A stretch of 36,723 nucleotides of DNA, taken from Hyphomicrobiaceae bacterium. GTDB lineage: Bacteria; Pseudomonadota; Alphaproteobacteria; Rhizobiales; Hyphomicrobiaceae. The stretch lies in the NCBI GenBank assembly GCA_025359165.1, contig JANYHG010000018.1, positions 1-36,723 on the forward strand, written 5' to 3'. Made by a program: the position numbers and the translations under genes. The notes below the pieces were generated by a model that saw nothing but the letters and a program-made list of their open reading frames with translations, searched no databases and had not been told where the DNA came from. This document shows, piece after piece, positions 22,999 through 31,462 of the stretch (position 1 is the stretch's first letter; each line of letters opens with the position of its first letter).

Positions 22999-23399
22999 GA
23001 GACGGCGAAACGATCTGGACCTACGCCAAACTCGCCGACAGCGTCGAGACGACGGCGCGTGAGCTTTCCGGCCTTGGCGTACGGCGCGGTGATCGTGTGG
23101 TGTTGGTCAGCGAGAACTGCATCGCGCTTGCGTGTTTGTTGTTTGCATGCAGCCGCCTGGGCGTCTGGAGCATCGTCGCGAATCCACGGCTCTCACCGCG
23201 CGAACTTGATCAAATTCGCGAGCACAGCGGAAGCTGCATCACAATGTTCACTGCCGTTGTTTCGGCGGAGGCGCCAGCGCACGCCGCCCGGTGTAGCGCT
23301 GCATCGCTCGCCCTCACTGCACTCTCAGGCGTGCAGGGCACACCGTGCCGTACCGATGTGGAGCCGGAGCCGGCTGTCGACGGTAGCGACGGTAGGTGA
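22891..23399 (+). pseudogene. Acyl-CoA synthetase (AMP-dependent ligase) remnant, N-terminus only
   Basis: An ATG at 22891, overlapping TGA as TGATG, opens M-A-T-T-Q-K. After the A5 run at 22904-22908 the homologous frame shifts; with six A residues it would continue as TVEDGRLCLPDSIHGAF. That frame gives AEHARLTPGHVALRDGETI, WTYAKLADSV, LGVRRGDRVVLVSENC and ANPRLSPRELDQIREHSG, the typical first 120 residues of class I adenylate-forming enzymes. It ends at TGA 23397-23399, just before where the ATP-binding YTSGTTG motif should be, and the rest of the gene (about 350 residues) is absent. The fragment has no ATP site and cannot work. It probably once followed the hydantoinase gene as a coupled partner. 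Confidence 0.75.
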
Positions 23400-23427
23400 G
23401 TGCCATGATGGGTAACGTCGTGCGATC

Positions 23428-23529
23428 GGCGATCGTAATGCGATCCTGCCGACGCTGGTGCGCCTGAGTCTGCCGAACATGATGGCAATGGTGGCCATGG
23501 CGCTTGTCGCCATTGCCGAGACCGCTTAG
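23428..23529 (+). pseudogene. MATE efflux transporter remnant, first helix only
   Basis: This frame reads GDRNAILPTLVRLSLPNMM and AMVAMALVAIAETA, then stops at TAG 23527-23529. ILPTL-RL-LPN followed by a hydrophobic helix and the acidic E-T is the hallmark of the first membrane segment of MATE (NorM/DinF-type) drug/Na+ antiporters, which normally have 12 segments and about 450 residues. There is no in-frame start and nothing downstream to continue it. It begins within 30 bases of the end of the ligase remnant, so two truncated genes are joined nearly end to end. The next 130 bases to the CoA-transferase stop hold no gene that I recognise. Confidence 0.6.
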
Positions 23530-23594
23530 CGCAAACAAAAGAGAGATATCGGCGTCTCGATTTTTGCGATGGAACCAGAAAATTCTGACCACCT

Positions 23595-23634
23595 GTTTAA
23601 GCCCAGTTTCGATGACATAACGTTGGGCTTAAAC
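23595..23634. repeat. 11-bp perfect inverted repeat downstream of the CoA-transferase gene
   Basis: GTTTAAGCCCA (23595-23605) and TGGGCTTAAAC (23624-23634) are perfect inverted repeats with an 18-base spacer. The repeat is 28 bases past the stop of the minus-strand CoA-transferase gene and at the edge of the gene-remnant zone. It could be a transcript-end hairpin, though no T-run follows on the minus strand, or the scar of a mobile element. The local AT content is higher than in the surrounding DNA. Confidence 0.5.
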
Positions 23635-23661
23635 CGTCCTTTCGTTGTCGATGCTGAACAC

Positions 23662-25188
23662 TCATATGAAACACGCGGCCGGCATGACGCCGACGAACTC
23701 GGCGATAGAAGGGGCGAAGGCCATCCGCGCCGTTACATCCCGCGAAACGTCGACGCCGGGCGCTATTTCCACCAGTGTGACGCCGTTCTTGGTTAGGCGA
23801 AAAACGGCGCGTTCCGTCACATACCAGACGTCTTGTCCGCGCTTGAGCGCCTCCGCCCCTGAGAATGTAATCTGATCGACCGCACGCACGAGCTTGCCGA
23901 TCTGGCCTGCGGCAACCACGTGCAAGGTGCCGCCGCCGATCTCGAGCTTGGTGCCCTTTGCATCGAAAGTGCCACAGAAGACGACTTTGCGCGCGTTCTG
24001 CGCGATGTCGATGAAGCCGCCCGGCCCCACTGCAACGCCTCCCAATTTGGAGGCGTTGACATTGCCGGCCTCGTCGAACTCGCCGAAGCCCAAGAAAGCA
24101 ATATCTAGTCCACCGCCGGCATAGTAATCGAATTGCGTCGGGGCATCGATCATCGCCGTTGCGTTGCGGGAGAACCCGAACAGATTGCCGGTCAATAGCT
24201 CGCCACCGTAGATGCCATGCTCGATGGTTTGCAGAACGCGTCCGGCCCGCACATCATCCACCACCAGCGCTGCGACCGCATCCGGTATGCCGAAACCGAA
24301 ATTCACGACCGCGCCCGGCGCAAGCTCGCGAGCGGCGCGCCGGGCGATCACTTGCCGGGCGTTGAGCGGTTCCGGCGCGATCGATGCGACCGGCGCTCGG
24401 CTCATCCCGGCCATCGCCGGATCGAACCTTGTCTCATAGGTCATCATTTGCTCGGGATGGACGACAACGGCATCGACCCAAGCGCCGGGAATGGACACCG
24501 AATGTGCAGGCAGGCGACCGTCCGCCACCCGCTCCCGGACCTGCACGATCACCTTGCCGCCCGAGTTGTGGGCAGCCAATGCAGCGGCCTGAATATCCAG
24601 CCGCGCGGCTTCTTCCGATAGAGAAATGTTGCCGTGATCGTCGGCATAAGTACCGCGCAGCAATGCCACATCGATAGGAAACGACCTGTAAAGCAGGTAC
24701 TCTTCGCCCTTAAGGGTGATCACTTCGACATGATCGTCTTTCGCCGCCGCATTCATCCGTCCGCCCTCGAGCCGGGGATCGACGAACGTGCCGAGCCCGA
24801 CGCGCGAGATCAAGCCAGGACGCCCGGCACCGATCTCACGATAAAGCTGCATCACCACACCACCGGGTAGTACGTGGGCTTCGATCTTGTTTGAGCGAGC
24901 CAGTTCCTGCATGCGCGGCGACCACACCCAATGGCCGCCGATCACCTTGCGCACGAGCCCCTCGTAAGCAAAGCAATTCACTCCAGTCGACTTGCGATCG
25001 CCGATGCCGAGAGAATGCAGCAGCGACAGATCGCGCGGCGTTGCGGTCGCAAGAAAGCGCAGCTCAACCGCCGCGAATAAAGCATCGGCCTCCATCAAGC
25101 CACCACCACCGCCAACAAGGGCGACGGTGTCGTTGTCGCGGATCAGGGCGACCGCGTCAGCGGCTGAAAGAAATTGCGCTCGCGACAT
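23662..25188 (-). CDS. Class I CoA-transferase (acetate/3-keto acid or propionate CoA-transferase-like)
   Basis: This 508-residue protein contains both halves of a class I CoA-transferase on one chain. The alpha-like half has VALVGGGGGLMEADAL (22-37) and LPGGVVMQLYREIGAGRPG near 107-125. The beta-like half has NFGFGIPDAVA (296-306) and the catalytic glutamate E323 in QTIEHGIYGGE, which forms the glutamyl-CoA thioester. Such enzymes move CoA from acetyl- or succinyl-CoA to an organic acid. It is the last gene of the long minus-strand operon, one base after the acyl-CoA dehydrogenase stop. It would activate the acid that the dehydrogenase then oxidises. The length and motifs are normal; the substrate is unknown. 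Confidence 0.92.
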   Translation of the reverse strand: MSRAQFLSAADAVALIRDNDTVALVGGGGGLMEADALFAAVELRFLATATPRDLSLLHSLGIGDRKSTGVNCFAYEGLVRKVIGGHWVWSPRMQELARSNKIEAHVLPGGVVMQLYREIGAGRPGLISRVGLGTFVDPRLEGGRMNAAAKDDHVEVITLKGEEYLLYRSFPIDVALLRGTYADDHGNISLSEEAARLDIQAAALAAHNSGGKVIVQVRERVADGRLPAHSVSIPGAWVDAVVVHPEQMMTYETRFDPAMAGMSRAPVASIAPEPLNARQVIARRAARELAPGAVVNFGFGIPDAVAALVVDDVRAGRVLQTIEHGIYGGELLTGNLFGFSRNATAMIDAPTQFDYYAGGGLDIAFLGFGEFDEAGNVNASKLGGVAVGPGGFIDIAQNARKVVFCGTFDAKGTKLEIGGGTLHVVAAGQIGKLVRAVDQITFSGAEALKRGQDVWYVTERAVFRLTKNGVTLVEIAPGVDVSRDVTARMAFAPSIAEFVGVMPAACFI

Positions 25189-25189
25189 C

Positions 25190-26362
25190 TCAGGCCTCGA
25201 TGTCGAAGAGCGCGTCGCCGGTCTTCAGCGTATTGCGCGCGATGGTGTGACGGTGGATCTCGGATGCGCCATCGAAAATTCGGTAAATGCGCGCATCACG
25301 ATAATAGCGTTCGATGGGTAGATCCTTGCAGAAGCCCATGCCACCGAAGATCTGTACGGCACGATCGACGACGCGACCGAGCGTCTCAGCAGCGTTGACC
25401 TTGACCATGGCGATGTGATCGCGGCCGTCGCGCCCCTGGTCAAGTTCGAAGGCGGCGCGATGCAAAAGCAGCCGCGCGCAATTGATCTCGATGACGCTGT
25501 CGGCGAGCATCTGTTGCACCATCTGGAACTGTCCAAGTGATTGGCCGAATTGCTTGCGTTCATTGGCATAAGCGACAGTCTGCTTCAGGACGTGCGTGGC
25601 CTTTCCGACGGCGCGCGCTCCCACCTGCGCAAGGCGGACGCGTCCGAGTGTCGACAGCGCGAGCTTGAGGCCCATCCCCTCGCCACCCAATAGCGCTACG
25701 GCTTCGAGAGGCACATCGTCGAAGACCAATTCTACGTGGCTGGTGCCGCGCACGCCCATCATCGGTTGATCGCGACCGATGGAGAATCCGATCAACCCCT
25801 TGTCGACCAGGAACATGGAAATGCCCTTCGATCCCAGTGCCGGATCGGTGACGGCGGTGACGAGGAAGAAATCCGAGAACTCGCCGTCGCTGATGAAATG
25901 CTTTGTACCAGTCAGCCGCCAGCCGGTGCCGTCGCGGATGGCACGCGTCTTGATGCCGGCAGCGTCCGATCCCGCTCCCGGCTCGGTGATGGCGATGGAC
26001 GCGGTACGATCTCCAGTCACCGCGGGCAGAAGCCAGCGCCCGATTTGCGTTTCTCGACATTCAAGCAGCATCTCGTAGACGTTGCCGAAGGCACGCCGGA
26101 TCAAAATATCCGTCGTGTAGCCGAACTGTTCCTCGACAAGCATCTGGTCAAGTGCCGACAACCCGCCGCCGCCGAATTTCTCCGGTATGTTCATTGCGTA
26201 TAATCCGAGCGCCTTGGCCTTGGCATGAACAGACTGAGCCAGTTGCGGGCGCAGAATACCCGTTTTCTCGATCTCGTCTTCGAACGGCGCGAGTTCCGTT
26301 TTGATGAAGCTGCGGACTGTCGAGATGAGCAGCCGTTGCTGGTCGTCGAGTGCGAAGTTCAT
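25190..26362 (-). CDS. Acyl-CoA dehydrogenase
   Basis: This 390-residue flavoprotein oxidises acyl-CoA thioesters to 2-enoyl-CoA and passes electrons to ETF. Family motifs are AITEPGAGSDAAGIKT (about 130-145), WRLTGTKHFISDGE (about 155-168), RKQFGQSLGQFQ, QIFGGMGFCKD, and the C-terminal IYRIFDGASEIHR. At the place where medium-chain types carry the catalytic glutamate (Y-E-G), this protein has D364 in FDGAS, as seen in some subfamilies with altered substrates. I chose the ATG at 26362 (MNFALDDQQRLL) because the family begins there; the frame stays open to 26473 without homology. It sits 35 bases after the SDR stop and directly before the CoA-transferase gene. Confidence 0.92.
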   Translation of the reverse strand: MNFALDDQQRLLISTVRSFIKTELAPFEDEIEKTGILRPQLAQSVHAKAKALGLYAMNIPEKFGGGGLSALDQMLVEEQFGYTTDILIRRAFGNVYEMLLECRETQIGRWLLPAVTGDRTASIAITEPGAGSDAAGIKTRAIRDGTGWRLTGTKHFISDGEFSDFFLVTAVTDPALGSKGISMFLVDKGLIGFSIGRDQPMMGVRGTSHVELVFDDVPLEAVALLGGEGMGLKLALSTLGRVRLAQVGARAVGKATHVLKQTVAYANERKQFGQSLGQFQMVQQMLADSVIEINCARLLLHRAAFELDQGRDGRDHIAMVKVNAAETLGRVVDRAVQIFGGMGFCKDLPIERYYRDARIYRIFDGASEIHRHTIARNTLKTGDALFDIEA

Positions 26363-26397
26363 GACATGCTCAGGTTTGCGTTGGACGATGAGGCTGT

Positions 26398-27105
26398 TCA
26401 GTAGGTGGCGCGACCGCCCGACAGATCGAAGACAGCACCGGTGGAGAAAGAACATTCGTCGGAAGCGAGCCAAGCGATCAGGGCTGCGACCTCATCGGGC
26501 CGGCCGGGGCGGCCGAGCGGAATTTTGCTCATGACGACGGCAAATGTTTCGGCTGCCATCTGCTTCAGGAGTTCGGTTTCAATGATCGCTGGAGCCACAG
26601 CGTTGATCCGGATTTCGGTACCTGCGGTTTCCTTGGCGATCGATTTGGTCAGCGCGATCACGGCACCCTTGGCTGCGGAATAGGCGCACATGTCTGCATT
26701 GCCTTCCTTGCCGGCGATGGAGGCGAGGTTGACGATGCGGCCATAGTTTTGTTGCCGCATATGTGGAACCGCAGCGCGACAATTGAGAAACGTGCTGGTC
26801 AGATTGACGTCGATTGTGCGGCGCCACTCGTCGACGGTATAGGCCTCGACGCGTTTGGTCGGTCCAGTGACGCCCGCGCAGTTGACCAAAATGTCGATGC
26901 GCCGTTGTTGTGTGATCAGTGCGGCCATGCCATCGGCCACGGACCGCTCGTCGGTGACATCGACATTGCGGTCGGCACCGTCGGCCAGATCCCATGTCAC
27001 GACTGTGGCACCACTCGCCTCGAAACGCGTGCGGACGGCGCGGCCAATGCCTCCGCAGCCGCCAGTGAGCAGTGCAACACGTCCCTGAAGATCGATCCGG
27101 TTCAT
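26398..27105 (-). CDS. SDR family oxidoreductase
   Basis: This 235-residue classical short-chain dehydrogenase has the cofactor loop TGGCGGIG (14-21), an acidic residue after strand two (D39, in TWDLADG) that favours NAD(H), NCAG (75-78), and the catalytic residues S129, Y142 and K146 in NLASIAG and YSAAK. It should interconvert a secondary alcohol and a ketone. The start ATG at 27105 overlaps the stop of the TIM-barrel gene by four bases (ATGA), so the two are coupled. In this operon it could supply the ketone on which the flavin desaturases act. The exact substrate is not visible. Confidence 0.93.
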   Translation of the reverse strand: MNRIDLQGRVALLTGGCGGIGRAVRTRFEASGATVVTWDLADGADRNVDVTDERSVADGMAALITQQRRIDILVNCAGVTGPTKRVEAYTVDEWRRTIDVNLTSTFLNCRAAVPHMRQQNYGRIVNLASIAGKEGNADMCAYSAAKGAVIALTKSIAKETAGTEIRINAVAPAIIETELLKQMAAETFAVVMSKIPLGRPGRPDEVAALIAWLASDECSFSTGAVFDLSGGRATY

Positions 27106-27926
27106 GGCTTGGCACCCTGGCTTCTGCCGAGAACTGCTTTAGCCGAAGCAAGGGCCTTCGATGCCCATGCCTCGACGCCGACGGCTGCGATGCGTGTCTC
27201 GTGCGGGACTTCGATACTGATGGGCAGATCCTGCGGCAATGCTGCGAACAGCGACACCAGATCGATGCCACCCTCGCCTGGCAGGAGGCGCGCGCAGCGT
27301 GCCGTGTGAATCAGTTCGGCGTTGGTTTTCGGGATGACTGGCGACGCGTCGCAGATCTGGGCGTAGTTCAGGCGATTACGGGGGATGGCTTCGACATCGC
27401 CGAGAGACGACGTCGAGCGCGCCCAATGCAGCGCATCGACCAAGACGCCGCCATTAGTCTGGCCGCTTTTTTGCACAATGCGCATCGCAGTGGAGCAATC
27501 GCGGACGTCGGTCCAAGGCATAAACTCGAGATCGGCCGTCAAATTGTATCGCGCCGCTGCGGCGCAAAACGCAGCGAACGACTGGGTCATCCGCGCTTCG
27601 TCCGGATCGTCGCCGGCAACAAGAATAGCTTTCGCACCGAGGGCTGCGCAGACATTTAGAAATCGCGCATAGTCGGCAATGTCGAAATCCGGCGCGAGGC
27701 GCACGATCTCGACATCGAAGACGCCGACGCCGGTATCGGCAATGCGCTTGGCTGTTTCCCGAACGGCCGCCGGATCGTCGATGAGCGGTGCGAACGCGCC
27801 ACCCGGCGCTGCCGGCAAAATACGGATGCCGACGCCTTGATAACCAACTTTCGCGGCCAACGTCACGGCCTCGGCTGGCGCGATGCCGGAACTTGAGAGA
27901 TATGCGAGGGAGTAGATGCGTGACAT
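27102..27926 (-). CDS. Sugar phosphate isomerase/epimerase-like TIM-barrel protein (AP endonuclease family 2)
   Basis: This 274-residue protein has the xylose isomerase-like TIM-barrel pattern with a probable divalent metal site formed by E134 (LEFMPW), D164 and H167 (LVDALHW), Q190 (YAQICD) and E239 (ISIEVPH). The superfamily includes hexulose isomerases, inosose dehydratase and 3-dehydroshikimate dehydratases of the AsbF/QuiC kind. An AroE-like gene in the same operon makes a dehydratase or isomerase acting on a hydroaromatic ring attractive, but this is inference. The ATG at 27926 is 85 bases downstream of the flavoprotein stop. It overlaps the SDR start. Confidence 0.8.
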   Translation of the reverse strand: MSRIYSLAYLSSSGIAPAEAVTLAAKVGYQGVGIRILPAAPGGAFAPLIDDPAAVRETAKRIADTGVGVFDVEIVRLAPDFDIADYARFLNVCAALGAKAILVAGDDPDEARMTQSFAAFCAAAARYNLTADLEFMPWTDVRDCSTAMRIVQKSGQTNGGVLVDALHWARSTSSLGDVEAIPRNRLNYAQICDASPVIPKTNAELIHTARCARLLPGEGGIDLVSLFAALPQDLPISIEVPHETRIAAVGVEAWASKALASAKAVLGRSQGAKP

Positions 27927-28011
27927 GAGGGCAGCCTTTGTGCTGTCAGGCGAGCAGCGAAATTGCGGTTGGCGGTGTGATTGTCGATTGCATGTCGATC
28001 GCCAATCACCT

Positions 28012-29727
28012 TCAAGTTCGATTGTTGTCGAGCGGGACGCCGCAGGCGTGGTGGGCTGCGACGTAGCCGAACGTCATGGCGGGGCCGAGCGTAATGCCGC
28101 CGGCGGGATAGTGTCCGCCCATCATGCTCGACATGTCGTTGCCTGCGGCATACAGACCGTCGATGGCTTCGAGGTTTCGATCCAGGACCCGGGCCTGCGC
28201 GTCGGTTTGTAGACCAGCGAACGTGCCCAGACTCCCGGGCACGACTTTCACGGCATAAAATGGACCTTTTCGGATCGGTGCGACGCAGGGATTTGGCGTC
28301 TGCAGTGGCTCGCCCTGGATGCGATTGTAGGCGCTCTCGCCGCGCCCGAATTCAGGATCGCGACCTTGCACTGCATCGCGATTGTACCGTGCGATCGTAT
28401 CGCCAAGCCCGCCGGCATCGATCCCGCACGCGGCGGCAAGTTCGGCGATCGTCCGACCGCGACGAAGGTAGCCGTTGCGGAGCCAGGTCCGGATCGGAAA
28501 CGGACGCGGACGGGCACGGCCAAGCCCATAGCGCCGTTGGAACGCATGGTCGCAGATCATCCACGATTCGGGCAATTCGCCCGCAGGCGTTGCCGAGAAC
28601 AGGGCCGTCATCAAATCATAATAGGAGTTGGCTTCGTTGCCGAAGCGTCGTCCGTCGCGGCGTACCATGATGAGGCCGGGCTTTGCGCGCTCGAGGAGAT
28701 GGGGAAAGCGACCAGTGCCGCCATCGGTGCGCGGCACCAGCGAAACTGGAGCCCAGGCACCAGCCGCCGACAGAGTATCATTCACGAAGCCGCCGGCTGT
28801 CTCGCCGAGGCGAAGGCCATCGCCCGTGTTGCTGTCAGGTGCGGCGGACCAGTGCTCGCGGCCGGTCGGCGCATGCGGAAACAACGCTGATTTACGTGCG
28901 ATGTCGTGTGGAAATCCACCGGCTGCGAGGACGACACCACGACGCGCGCGGATTTCGCACGCCGCCTTCGTTGCGTCGGCGCGAACGCCGACCACACGGC
29001 CGTTCTCGATGATCAATTCGCCCGCTGGTGTCGAGGGTAGGATGGTAACCCCGAGATCGTCGGCCGATTTCAAAAGGCGGGCAATCAGCGCATTGCCATT
29101 GACCAGGTGCAGGCCGCGACCGTGACGGACAACGTTGAGCCCGTGCTTTGCCAGCCGCCGCACCACATGGAGGAACGAAGCGATTGAGCGACTGGCATTG
29201 ATGAAATGGCTGAGATCCGTGCCCGACGCGATGCCCATTCCGAGTGGAGAAATTTCGTCGAGTGGCGGTTTGACGATGTTGATCCGATCGCCGAGCACTC
29301 TGCCATCGAACGGCGCGGCACAAAGGGACCGGCCGCCGGTGCCAGCGCTTGGCGATGTGTCATGAAAATCCGGAACCTTGTTACCGTCGACGAAGGCGAC
29401 ACTGGTCTCTCGTAACAGGAAGGCGACCATGCGGGGACCCTGCTCGAGAAACATGCTCACAAGTGTCTCGTCATAAGTTTTACCCAACTCGGCCTTCAGG
29501 TAGGCGCGCGGCGCTTCGATGTCTTCGCGGATACCGGCTGCCATGGCGAGCGGATTGCGCGGGATCCAAAGCCAACCGCCGGACCAGGCGCTAGTGCCGC
29601 CGATCTGCGGCTCCTTCTCCAGAACGACGACGTCGAGACCGAGATAAGCAGCGGTCACAGCCGCAGTCAGTCCGGCGGCGCCTGAGCCGACAACGACGAG
29701 ATCGCACTCCCTCGGGGCGGCGGTCAT
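28012..29727 (-). CDS. FAD-dependent dehydrogenase, 3-ketosteroid-delta1-dehydrogenase-like (first)
   Basis: This 571-residue flavoprotein belongs to the fumarate reductase/KSTD superfamily. The FAD-binding fold opens with VVVGSGAAGLTAA (G14-x-G16-x-x-G19), followed by EKEPQIGGTSAWSGGWLW. The C-terminal FAD loop is GNDMSSMMGGHYPAGG, with Y540 and G544 at the Y-x-x-x-G pair that in KSTD1 of Rhodococcus binds the substrate keto oxygen. It probably introduces a double bond next to a ring ketone. The ATG at 29727 overlaps the previous stop as ATGA; a longer open frame to 29907 would lie inside the upstream gene. It forms a tandem pair with the next flavoprotein. Confidence 0.88.
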   Translation of the reverse strand: MTAAPRECDLVVVGSGAAGLTAAVTAAYLGLDVVVLEKEPQIGGTSAWSGGWLWIPRNPLAMAAGIREDIEAPRAYLKAELGKTYDETLVSMFLEQGPRMVAFLLRETSVAFVDGNKVPDFHDTSPSAGTGGRSLCAAPFDGRVLGDRINIVKPPLDEISPLGMGIASGTDLSHFINASRSIASFLHVVRRLAKHGLNVVRHGRGLHLVNGNALIARLLKSADDLGVTILPSTPAGELIIENGRVVGVRADATKAACEIRARRGVVLAAGGFPHDIARKSALFPHAPTGREHWSAAPDSNTGDGLRLGETAGGFVNDTLSAAGAWAPVSLVPRTDGGTGRFPHLLERAKPGLIMVRRDGRRFGNEANSYYDLMTALFSATPAGELPESWMICDHAFQRRYGLGRARPRPFPIRTWLRNGYLRRGRTIAELAAACGIDAGGLGDTIARYNRDAVQGRDPEFGRGESAYNRIQGEPLQTPNPCVAPIRKGPFYAVKVVPGSLGTFAGLQTDAQARVLDRNLEAIDGLYAAGNDMSSMMGGHYPAGGITLGPAMTFGYVAAHHACGVPLDNNRT

Positions 29728-31451
29728 GTTCGGCCCTCGTTTGCGCCAAGCAGCGCATGCTGGATCGCGCGATAGGCAAACGTAATCGCCGGGCCGATGG
29801 TGATGCCGGGACCGGGATAGGTTCCGCCCATGATCGAATTGGCCTCGTTGCCGCACGCGTAGAGGCGCGCGATCGGCTCGTTGTCGGCCTTGGTCACTCG
29901 TGCCCACTGATCGATGACGAGGCCGGTCGCGGCACCGATGTCTCCTGGATATAGACGCACGGCATAAAATGGCGCGACTTCAATCGGTCCCAGTGTCGGA
30001 TTTGGCCCGTGCGCTGCATCGCCGTTGTTGCGATGATAGGCCGTGGTCCCACGGCCAAAATGCGGATCGTTGCCGGTAGCGGCATAGCGACCGATGTCGG
30101 CGATGCTTCGCGCGAGGGTGCCGGCATCCAATTGCAGTTTGCTCGCGAGTTCGGTGACGCTGCCGGCTTCTGTCAGATACCCGTCGGCGAGGTAAGGCGA
30201 GAGATTGCGTGTGCCCATACGGACCATGCCTAGACCGTATTTCCTCAACCCGACGGCGTCGGTGATGATAAAGCACGGGATGCAGGGCGATGTGCGGTTG
30301 GTGTCGAACATCGCCCGTGCAAACACGTGATAGGAGCTCGATTCATTGACGAAACGTGCGCCACTCTGATCGACGCAAACGGTGCCGGGCTTGGAGCGAT
30401 CCAGAACGAAATGCGGAAATACTGCGGTGCTACCGTCGGGTCGCTTGCGTACAGAAACCGGAGCCCAGAAGGCATTATCGAGATTTCCATCGCCGAAGCG
30501 AGCACCAAGGGCGAGTGCCAAATCCTGCATCTCGCCCGTGTGTCCGGGGGCAGTTGGGCTGTACTCGGGCACCGGTGTCTGCAGCATTTCGGTGCGACGT
30601 TTTTTATGCCGGCCGTAGCCTCCGGCCGCGAGCACCACGGCGGACGCGGCGGTTATTTTGCGGGTTATTCCGGCGTGCGCGGCGACGACGCCTTCGACAC
30701 CGGTTGCGTCGGTGAGAAACGATTGCACTTTGGTTTCGGTGACGATGTCGACGTTGCGATCGAGCAGAGACTTGAGCAACCGGCCGACCAACGCGTTGCC
30801 CATGACCAGACGCGAGCCCCGCGAACCACTGAACCGATCTAGTGCATAGCGGACCAAGATTTTTGTTGCGTGCGTCAACGAGGCGACGCTTCCGGTCAAT
30901 CCCAAGAGGTGACTGATGTCTGTGCGATCGACCATCATGCCGCCGAAAATCGTGAACTCCGGAATCGGAGGACGGATGTGCGTAAGCTCTGCCCCGAGAC
31001 GGCGTCCATCGAAGGGAAGCGGCTCTATCGCCCGGCCACGCAAAGTCGCGCCTTCGACCTCCTGCTCGTAATCGGGATGGGTGGCATAGGGCCGGAAATG
31101 GACCTCGGAATGCTTCTCCAGCGTCTCCACCGCCGCAGGCCCGCTGCGCAGAAATGCCTCGCGCATTTCGGCGCTGGAATGATTGCCGACGACACCAGTG
31201 AGGAAGCGGCTGACCTTTTCGAAACTGTCGTCGTTGGAGACTTTGGCAGCGTGCATCGAGTTCGGGATCCAGACCGTTGCCGCAGACAGGGCGGTCGTCC
31301 CGCCGACGAATGCGGTACTTTCGATGAGCAGGACCGACTTACCCTCGATCGCGGCGAACAATGCCGCCGACATACCACCGGCACCTGCACCGACGACGAC
31401 GACGTCGTAGCTGGCATTGTCATCGATCGCGGAGAGCGTTTTGATGGGCAT
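29724..31451 (-). CDS. FAD-dependent dehydrogenase, 3-ketosteroid-delta1-dehydrogenase-like (second)
   Basis: This 575-residue paralogue of the neighbouring flavoprotein has VVVVGAGAGGMSAALFAA (G21-x-G23-x-x-G26), ESTAFVGGTTALSAATVW, and the C-terminal loop GNEANSIMGGTYPGPG with Y545 and G549 in the keto-binding Y-x-x-x-G pair. The Y-P-G-P-G text is very close to the KSTD1 sequence Y-A-G-P-G. The two copies differ throughout, so they are old duplicates likely to have distinct substrates or ring positions. The ATG at 31451 is 11 bases after the AroE-like stop. The frame stays open to 32030, but that part is antisense-quality text inside the AroE-like gene. Two successive desaturations of one ring are a natural reading of the pair. 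Confidence 0.88.
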   Translation of the reverse strand: MPIKTLSAIDDNASYDVVVVGAGAGGMSAALFAAIEGKSVLLIESTAFVGGTTALSAATVWIPNSMHAAKVSNDDSFEKVSRFLTGVVGNHSSAEMREAFLRSGPAAVETLEKHSEVHFRPYATHPDYEQEVEGATLRGRAIEPLPFDGRRLGAELTHIRPPIPEFTIFGGMMVDRTDISHLLGLTGSVASLTHATKILVRYALDRFSGSRGSRLVMGNALVGRLLKSLLDRNVDIVTETKVQSFLTDATGVEGVVAAHAGITRKITAASAVVLAAGGYGRHKKRRTEMLQTPVPEYSPTAPGHTGEMQDLALALGARFGDGNLDNAFWAPVSVRKRPDGSTAVFPHFVLDRSKPGTVCVDQSGARFVNESSSYHVFARAMFDTNRTSPCIPCFIITDAVGLRKYGLGMVRMGTRNLSPYLADGYLTEAGSVTELASKLQLDAGTLARSIADIGRYAATGNDPHFGRGTTAYHRNNGDAAHGPNPTLGPIEVAPFYAVRLYPGDIGAATGLVIDQWARVTKADNEPIARLYACGNEANSIMGGTYPGPGITIGPAITFAYRAIQHALLGANEGRT

Positions 31452-31462
31452 GGGTTGCGTTT

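Noticed and set aside
23314-23592. 92-residue minus-strand frame (MVRIFWFHRKNRD...) as a transposase fragment
   Set aside because: I could not tie it to any transposase family, and its larger part is antisense to the MATE and ligase remnants.
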